DNA of 64,000 nucleotides, taken from NCBI RefSeq assembly GCF_032854445.1, contig NC_088295.1:44317385-44381384 (forward strand), written 5' to 3'. Positions 61,701 through 64,000 of the stretch are shown piece by piece. Position numbers and translations under genes: made by a program. The stretch comes from Liolophura sinensis (Eukaryota > Mollusca > Polyplacophora > Chitonida > Chitonidae). Numbering within the stretch: position 1 is the stretch's first letter; each line of letters starts with the position of its first letter. Below the pieces are notes generated by a model. The model did no database searches, was not told where the DNA came from, and saw only the letters and a list, made by a program, of their open reading frames with translations.

Positions 61701-64000
61701 CCATGAACAGAAACTCAATGGTTGTTGATCATATGACTAAATATACAGTAAATATGTCTGAACTTCAATTTTCCTAAAATTGTATGGTGAATAATTTACA
61801 AATAAATAATTTGAGACCATTCATCAGTTTTCTTTTACATCTGACATTCTAATCACCTATTATTAAATGTGATATAAACAGACCATACTAACTACAAAGA
61901 TAATAAATTAGGGTAAACTGTACCATTTCACAAAATCAAACAAATAATTCAATCATAATCGCAATGTAAAATCAATCAAACTTCAAAAAAGAATGTAGGT
62001 AAACTAAAAGATCAAATGCTCATTTTACCCCATCAGTGCCAAATACATCCACATTCCAAGGCTGTAATGACATAATACAGATGAACTAATTGGTGTCAAG
62101 TTCATAATGCAGAAGAATTTATTACAAACTGAAAATTGTTATTTAGTTTATACTGAAAAGCCTGGTTTTCAGTAATCACAGTAAATCACATACCGTTTTT
62201 CACCAGCTTATCATCAGGTGAAATTTTACTTGATTTACAGTAAATCTCAAATAACTTCAAATAATCTTGCATCAACTATGGTAAATGACCTTAACATTTG
62301 CCCCGAAAAATTGCATTTTATCCCAGAGGGAAAAGTAAATGTTCTAGAGGGCAAGAAATACATTATTACTTCTGGTGGAGAAAGTCACATTTTCCCTAAT
62401 AGGATATTATTGTGGTTGTGAAATTTAGGTCATTTTATACAGCAATTACCCATCTGTACTTCAGTTTGTTTTGCATGCAGTCATATGGTCTGATTCTTCC
62501 ATTCATTTTTTGTCCTAGATTCTTTTCTTAACAGTCCAAATACTGGACAGGAGAAATATTTATGCCAAAGGCATTATTAAGAAAAACACACTTTTCAAAA
62601 TGTGACTTACATGATTCTCCGCAGCAGACCTACAATTGAGCCATGCTTTGACAATTGGCTTCCAACCAAGAACATTCTTATCCACGTAAACAATTCCCTG
62701 AAAACAATGAACACAATCAAAGTAAATCACGAAAACACTGACTACATACACACATTTTAAAACATTTTTGTTTTTCAATTGTGAGGAACTTGAAAGCTAC
62801 ACTTGTAATGCCTCTACTGAAATTAAGAATTCAGGCTAACAAATGTTAACAATTGGAAGACCCTAGACAGTTTGACTAAAAAAGCAAAGCCATGTCTGGC
62901 ACTTCCTGATGATTATTGTTTGAGAAATCCAACTTTGCATGTGTGTGTATATACTGTGTATAGCTTACTAGCCTGCTTGATGATGGCAAGGTTTATGCTG
63001 TGGATATCTGTGAACATATTTGATACTTATGAAGACTATGGGTAAGTGGACAACCACACTCACAGATGACTATACTTACTGCTCTGGAGACTGTAGCCGG
63101 TGAGGCTGTGGTCAGGTCATCTGTCTCAAACAGGAGCTTTACTTTGTCAGACATGACGATCTTGTCCCCCATTCCTCAAGTGCAGGACCTTCAGAGACAC
63201 ATGGAGAGGCATGGTTAGTATCAGAACAGTGAGAAGAGGACCAGTCATACAAATGTCATAGTACTGAATTTTCCTTAACTATGCTGACAATTTTTCAGCC
63301 GTATCATGGTGATTTTCACAGAAGAAGAGCTTATGCTGATTAATTAGCAAATCTGATCAAGTGCTTGTATCAAAAACAATGACGAGGCAGCAAAATAAAA
63401 TAATCAAACTATTATAATGTATTTCATGAAAAACTTTATTCAGAAAAGAAAAAAATGATCTGTCCAGTTTTAAAATTGGCTTTTTTTTCCCAACCATTTC
63501 ACCATTTCAGGCTTAAAAAGGATATCAGAAGATTTGTTTTTACGTTACTTTGAAGGATAGTTACCCGCTCAGAGTCCAACAAGCTGTTGAAATTATCGGC
63601 CCAGGAGGCATTTAATGGTCCATCCATACATAGCCATGTTGTGCTTTGGTTCTGAAAATGGCAGTCAGTCAGTTAACACAAATCTATTATGACAACTTTA
63701 ATAGGCTGTCTTGTATGAATGTGTGAGTTCTCACAATAAAGGCATCACACTGACTATGAAAAAAAAAATAATATTCAGACAAAATGCATCATTGCTAGCT
63801 TTTAATTAGAGCTCACACTTTCAATTCAGTTACCAGTTTGACAGTGTATGTTGTCTACATCTTTAATACACATGTAGAAAAGTGAACAGGGTTTATCACT
63901 GTCCTTACTCTGTTGGCCTTTCTAAATGTGGTTGTAAATATTCCATCAACAAAGTCTTGGTTTTGATTGATGTATCCGAACATGAGGGAGTCATCATCCA
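25787..64000 (-). CDS. DNHD1: Divergent dynein heavy chain, DNHD1-like, 5' incomplete
   Basis: Minus-strand multi-exon gene. About 53 exons were joined by splice sites and phase, giving about 2,565 residues from AAA2 to the stop (TAG at 25787-25789). Order: AAA2, AAA3 (P-loop GPPGSGKT, Walker B VFIDDLN), AAA4, stalk, AAA5, AAA6 and C-terminal domain; exon coordinates are in the domain entries. Heavy-chain hallmarks include SPATVSRAGIVYVD, MDPVSTYVLQ, SRVKMNLHILICLP, FPGLLSAC, ARRGAVCFDTAQY, KPFDWMTDDQ, SSPTTPILLLFS, GYWLLLHNAH and WGLAQWLTEL. Dyneins are AAA motors on microtubules. Sequence divergence, loss of the AAA4 nucleotide site and stalk inserts make DNHD1 (an axonemal, sperm-associated protein in mammals) the best guess. 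That it is a dynein heavy chain is near certain; that it is DNHD1 is about 0.6. Three single-base frame breaks (63167-63171, 50961-50964, about 50036) are probably assembly errors. AAA1, the linker and the tail are outside the window. Confidence 0.85.
28754..28953. other. Assembly gap, 200 N
   Basis: Exactly 200 unknown bases inside a dynein intron (between exons 29373-29490 and 28646-28689). The sequence just left, CTGCACAGTGAAGGCTGAA, resembles a repeat end at 34686-34709. Confidence 0.99.
29069..29152 (-). repeat. SINE fragment near the gap
   Basis: Central part of the SINE family, minus orientation: CAGGTTGCTGACAAATCTTC, CACGTACGGCCGGAGAGGAG and CATGAGCTGGACTTGAACTG. Both ends are missing; it is close to the N gap, so the element may extend into uncertain sequence. 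Confidence 0.8.
29560..29720 (+). repeat. Dispersed repeat family R1, partial copy
   Basis: Contains AAATTTCGCCCCAAAAAGTG, ACAAACAAAGGTCTCAAGAT and ACTTTTGGTACTGAAACTGA. This matches the order of the minus strand at 48540-48605 and of 14778 onwards, with many substitutions. Confidence 0.5.
30355..30572 (+). repeat. Degenerate SINE
   Basis: Plus orientation, from GATGGCTAAGCGGCTTACCA (A-box-like) to AAGTGAAATATTGTCGAACA and CAGCATAAAACAC. Old and divergent; intronic. Confidence 0.5.
31436..31561 (-). other. Candidate Lys/Pro-rich exon in the dynein C-terminal region
   Basis: In the 2.8-kb intron between 32292 and 29490, the minus strand reads CTTCAG|CTCAAGAAGAAA...AATGAA|GTAAGC. It is 126 bases, phase 0 at both ends, and encodes LKKKVVPPPKNNIPFSSARR and 22 more residues. 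It fits the reading frame of both neighbours. The sequence before the acceptor is not pyrimidine-rich. An in-frame ATG at 31576 would allow use as an alternative first exon. Confidence 0.4.
34373..34412. repeat. Perfect 13-bp hairpin
   Basis: AAAAGTGATATCT (34373-34385) and its exact inverse AGATATCACTTTT (34400-34412) with a 14-base loop, in a dynein intron. Close by are a TGACGTCA and two further ACGTCAT words (34432-34580). It may be one end of an unrecognised element. Confidence 0.45.
34680..34750. repeat. Repeat end resembling the gap flank
   Basis: ATTGCACAATGAAGGTTGAA followed by TATCACAAATATTTTTCAAG. The first 24 bases match 28730-28753 at 21 positions. Probably the end of a dispersed element; family not recognised. 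Confidence 0.4.
36555..36690 (-). repeat. Degenerate SINE
   Basis: Minus orientation: GACTGATTGTTGTTTAACAT, then AGAGAATTTTCCTTTCACTG, then AACCCCACAACCTTTGGCTA and AGCTTTCCCACTTGTG. Decayed throughout; intronic. Confidence 0.45.
38952..39200 (-). repeat. SINE in a dynein intron
   Basis: Near full-length in minus orientation: TTGATTAGTGTTTACACC, CAGCATTATGGTGGGAGGAA, CATGACCATCCACAGGTTGC and GATTTGAACTCACAGAGATC, with a decayed head after 39180. Confidence 0.8.
39334..44165 (-). other. DNHD1: Dynein exons: AAA5
   Basis: Exons 44037-44165, 43425-43533, 42599-42784, 42132-42287, 41351-41560, 40445-40590, 39966-40151 and 39334-39445; all phases join. Landmarks: LLLANCMTAAAYFTYSGPGS (usual LSSGxIAYLGxFT), ENSCFLMQEHTMTAWPLICD (usual ENGIIxxNxxRWPLMIDPQ), SRVIDWLKKFNKD, DPKFRLFLHTTCEPYQVP, LRARESYRVIARRGAVCFD, DVNPLYQTAYTQFLALYDTA and TLLERDRFLYSLLLCLE. 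Confidence 0.88.
43640..43755 (+). repeat. Dispersed repeat family R1, weak partial copy
   Basis: TTTTCCAGTAGGATATCATC matches TTTTCCAGTAGAATATCATC of copy 1, and CTCAGAATATGG...TTAGTCATGGCA matches its right part. The middle is poorly conserved. Confidence 0.4.
46022..46097 (-). repeat. tRNA-like sequence, probably a SINE head
   Basis: On the minus strand CCCGTAGCTCAGGGGGCAGT is A-box-like; GATTTCAACTCCAAGTCTG sits near a B-box position. There is no clean cloverleaf or acceptor stem, so it is called as a tRNA-derived repeat head, not a tRNA gene. It does not match the main SINE family of the window. Confidence 0.35.
46105..46229 (-). other. Possible exon in a dynein intron, function unknown
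   Basis: Minus strand TTCAGTACTTTCAG|TTTATAG... to ...TATAGCTG|GTGAGA. It is 125 bases, open in the frame ACTLEQRSFLRSISKHGHID. The borders are good, but 125 is not a multiple of three, so inclusion between exons 46504 and 44742 would break the dynein frame. It could be a cassette or poison exon, or part of another transcript. Confidence 0.25.
46504..46518 (-). other. DNHD1: 15-base microexon in the dynein stalk
   Basis: Minus strand TTTCTTCATTGCAG|GAACGGGAAGCAAAG|GTGACT: good acceptor and donor around five codons, EREAK, in phase 0-0. It joins REKENT (46807) to EQEEN (44742), keeping a charged helix. Inclusion is inferred from borders and phase. Confidence 0.6.
46627..46777. mobile_element. 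151-bp MITE-like element with near-perfect 27-bp ends
   Basis: Left arm 46627-46653 begins AAATCACCTATAATTTCA; right arm 46751-46777 is its inverse with one mismatch in 27. No coding potential. It lies in a dynein intron, its right end only about 30 bases from the splice donor of exon 46807-47036. Confidence 0.75.
48420..48605 (-). repeat. Dispersed repeat family R1, inverted copy
   Basis: On the minus strand the order is ATAAATGTCCCAAAATATCA, ATATCATTCCATGTTACAAG, CAAACTTCAAAACACCTTTC and GTGAGTCATGGATGAAATTT, nearly the same as 14778-14990. Confidence 0.65.
50646..50815 (+). repeat. SINE with an internal deletion
   Basis: Plus orientation: CAATATGACTCAGGAGCCTC, then directly GGCTTCCTCTCCGGCCGTAC, GTGAGTTTCCCTTGGGTTCT and GTAAAAGTGAAATATTCTTG. 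The B-box segment is deleted and the tail is lost. Confidence 0.8.
52090..52230 (-). repeat. Dispersed repeat family R1, inverted partial copy
   Basis: Plus strand TTATTCTGAGAGTTCTGTTA and AAAGGTGTTTTGAGAATTGT parallel CAGATTCTGAGAGTTCCACT and AAAGGTGTTTTGAAGTTTGC at 48461-48510. The copy ends near GGGGGTGAAATATAAGG. Confidence 0.55.
52858..53119 (-). repeat. Full-length SINE in a dynein intron
   Basis: Minus orientation with an intact head (GGGGCCTCCGTGGCTCAGTT on the minus strand), body (CCACCATAATGCTGCCCACT) and an ATAAATA tail. Best-preserved copy besides 13228-13492. Confidence 0.9.
53506..53590. repeat. 20-bp tandem repeat
   Basis: About four copies of AGAAAGTATATTTGTGACAG in a dynein intron; units nearly identical. 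Confidence 0.95.
54728..54938 (-). repeat. SINE, head-truncated
   Basis: Minus orientation: TTTGATTAGTGTTTTACACC, ACCCATGACCATCTGCAGGT, GAGCTGGACTTGAACTCATA, ending at GGTGGCCCCC. The tRNA-like A-box part is mostly deleted. Confidence 0.8.
55345..57498 (-). other. DNHD1: Dynein exons: AAA3 C-terminal part
   Basis: Exons 57424-57498, 56967-57137, 55838-55990 and 55345-55446, all phase 0. They encode RHFAVFWLPAAEGEALKSVV, TPTPMPGRFHYLFSLRELVK (the heavy-chain PTPxKFHYxFNLRDxxK signature), DEVMVVSLWKHEIERIMRDR and AWPHLEKLHNHFVTFP. Intron 55991-56966 holds a Tc1/mariner-like element. Confidence 0.88.
56168..56899. mobile_element. Tc1/mariner-like non-autonomous element
   Basis: 732 bases flanked by TA (56166-56167 and 56900-56901). 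The left end is CAGTACAGCCCACGCTAAAA and the inverted right end is TAGTACAGCTCAAACTAAAA; about 21 of 25 positions match. The CAGT-type end and TA target fit Tc1/mariner. The longest internal open frame (56448-56639) shows no transposase motif, so the copy is a MITE or a decayed deletion derivative. Confidence 0.65.
57795..57985. mobile_element. Imperfect fold-back element
   Basis: Left GATGTTGATTGGCTGACAGT (57812 onwards) and inverted right GATTCTGATTGGCTGGTGTG share the TGATTGGCTG core. Looser pairing extends over about 55 bases on each side. Intronic; no family recognised. Confidence 0.4.
58201..62061 (-). other. DNHD1: Dynein exons: AAA2 end and AAA3 ATP site
   Basis: Exons 62029-62061 (33 bases, least certain), 61363-61427, 60580-60783, 60151-60231, 59503-59572, 59071-59185, 58800-58898, 58558-58658 and 58201-58350. 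They give RSFNKTMDPVSTYV, ERLYLFCLIWTFGGLLD, LPDDDRDICVFDYYVDESG and PLQDSLNILG. The AAA3 P-loop MLAGPPGSGKTFLI is intact; it is followed by QFIEANVYHRQ, the Walker B LQVFIDDLNLP and FLRQLLDAKVMCTG. AAA3 therefore keeps both nucleotide-binding motifs. All joins keep phase. Confidence 0.88.
62611..64000 (-). other. DNHD1: Dynein exons: AAA2 module
   Basis: Exons 63909-64000 (cut by the window end), 63565-63651, 63080-63188 and 62611-62697. They encode DSLMFGYINQNQDFVDGIF, then TTWLCMDGPLNASWADNF (Walker B region, matching the usual FDGPVDAxWIENMN), LLDSER, SDKVKLLFETDDL, SPATVSRAG and IVYVDKNVLGWKPIV. All four exons join in phase 0 except that exon 63080-63188 is 109 bases where 108 is needed. 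The run of five G read on the minus strand (63167-63171) carries the surplus base. Confidence 0.88.

Noticed and set aside
25787-64000. The dynein as a dead pseudogene
   Set aside because: About 50 exons have clean borders, correct phases and conserved motifs; the three single-base breaks look like consensus errors.

Overview
The window is animal nuclear DNA, most likely from a mollusc or another lophotrochozoan. Genes are split by AT-rich introns with GT-AG borders. The non-coding DNA carries many tRNA-derived SINEs, short terminal-inverted-repeat elements and minisatellites. Only metazoan gene families could be recognised. There is one assembly gap of 200 N (28754-28953). Species cannot be named from the sequence alone.

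Layout. 1-3620: two minisatellites (27-bp and 117-bp units). 3650-9150: intron-like DNA with two or three inverted-repeat elements and SINE pieces. 9154-11192 (+): the large, probably last, coding exon of a sine oculis-binding protein (SOBP) gene, with a 39-bp minisatellite in its 3' UTR (about 11296-11915). 16032-18308 (-): a complete three-exon SAP18 gene. 19100-24510: a segmental duplication holding two near-complete copies and one decayed copy of an intronless, stathmin-domain-like gene on the minus strand. Two copies sit beside related ATCATCCTCTC-type minisatellites. 25787-64000 (-): about 53 exons of one dynein heavy chain gene. It enters the window inside AAA2 and runs to its stop codon; its N-terminal tail and AAA1 lie to the right of the window.

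The dynein is clearly a heavy chain: its exons can be joined in phase from AAA2 through AAA6 and the C-terminal domain. It is very divergent. AAA3 keeps a P-loop and a Walker B motif, but AAA4 has lost both, and the stalk carries acidic and Ser/Lys-rich inserts. This profile fits DNHD1 better than a standard axonemal or cytoplasmic heavy chain; the paralogue assignment is inference. Three single-base frame breaks lie in otherwise clean exons and look more like assembly errors than gene decay.

The genes are not known to work together: SOBP and SAP18 are nuclear transcription or RNA factors, and the dynein is a motor-type protein probably of cilia or flagella. The most unusual observation is a 49-bp minisatellite in SAP18 intron 1 whose units are decayed copies of the real intron/exon-2 acceptor junction. 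Every extra unit lacks the AG that would make it a splice site.
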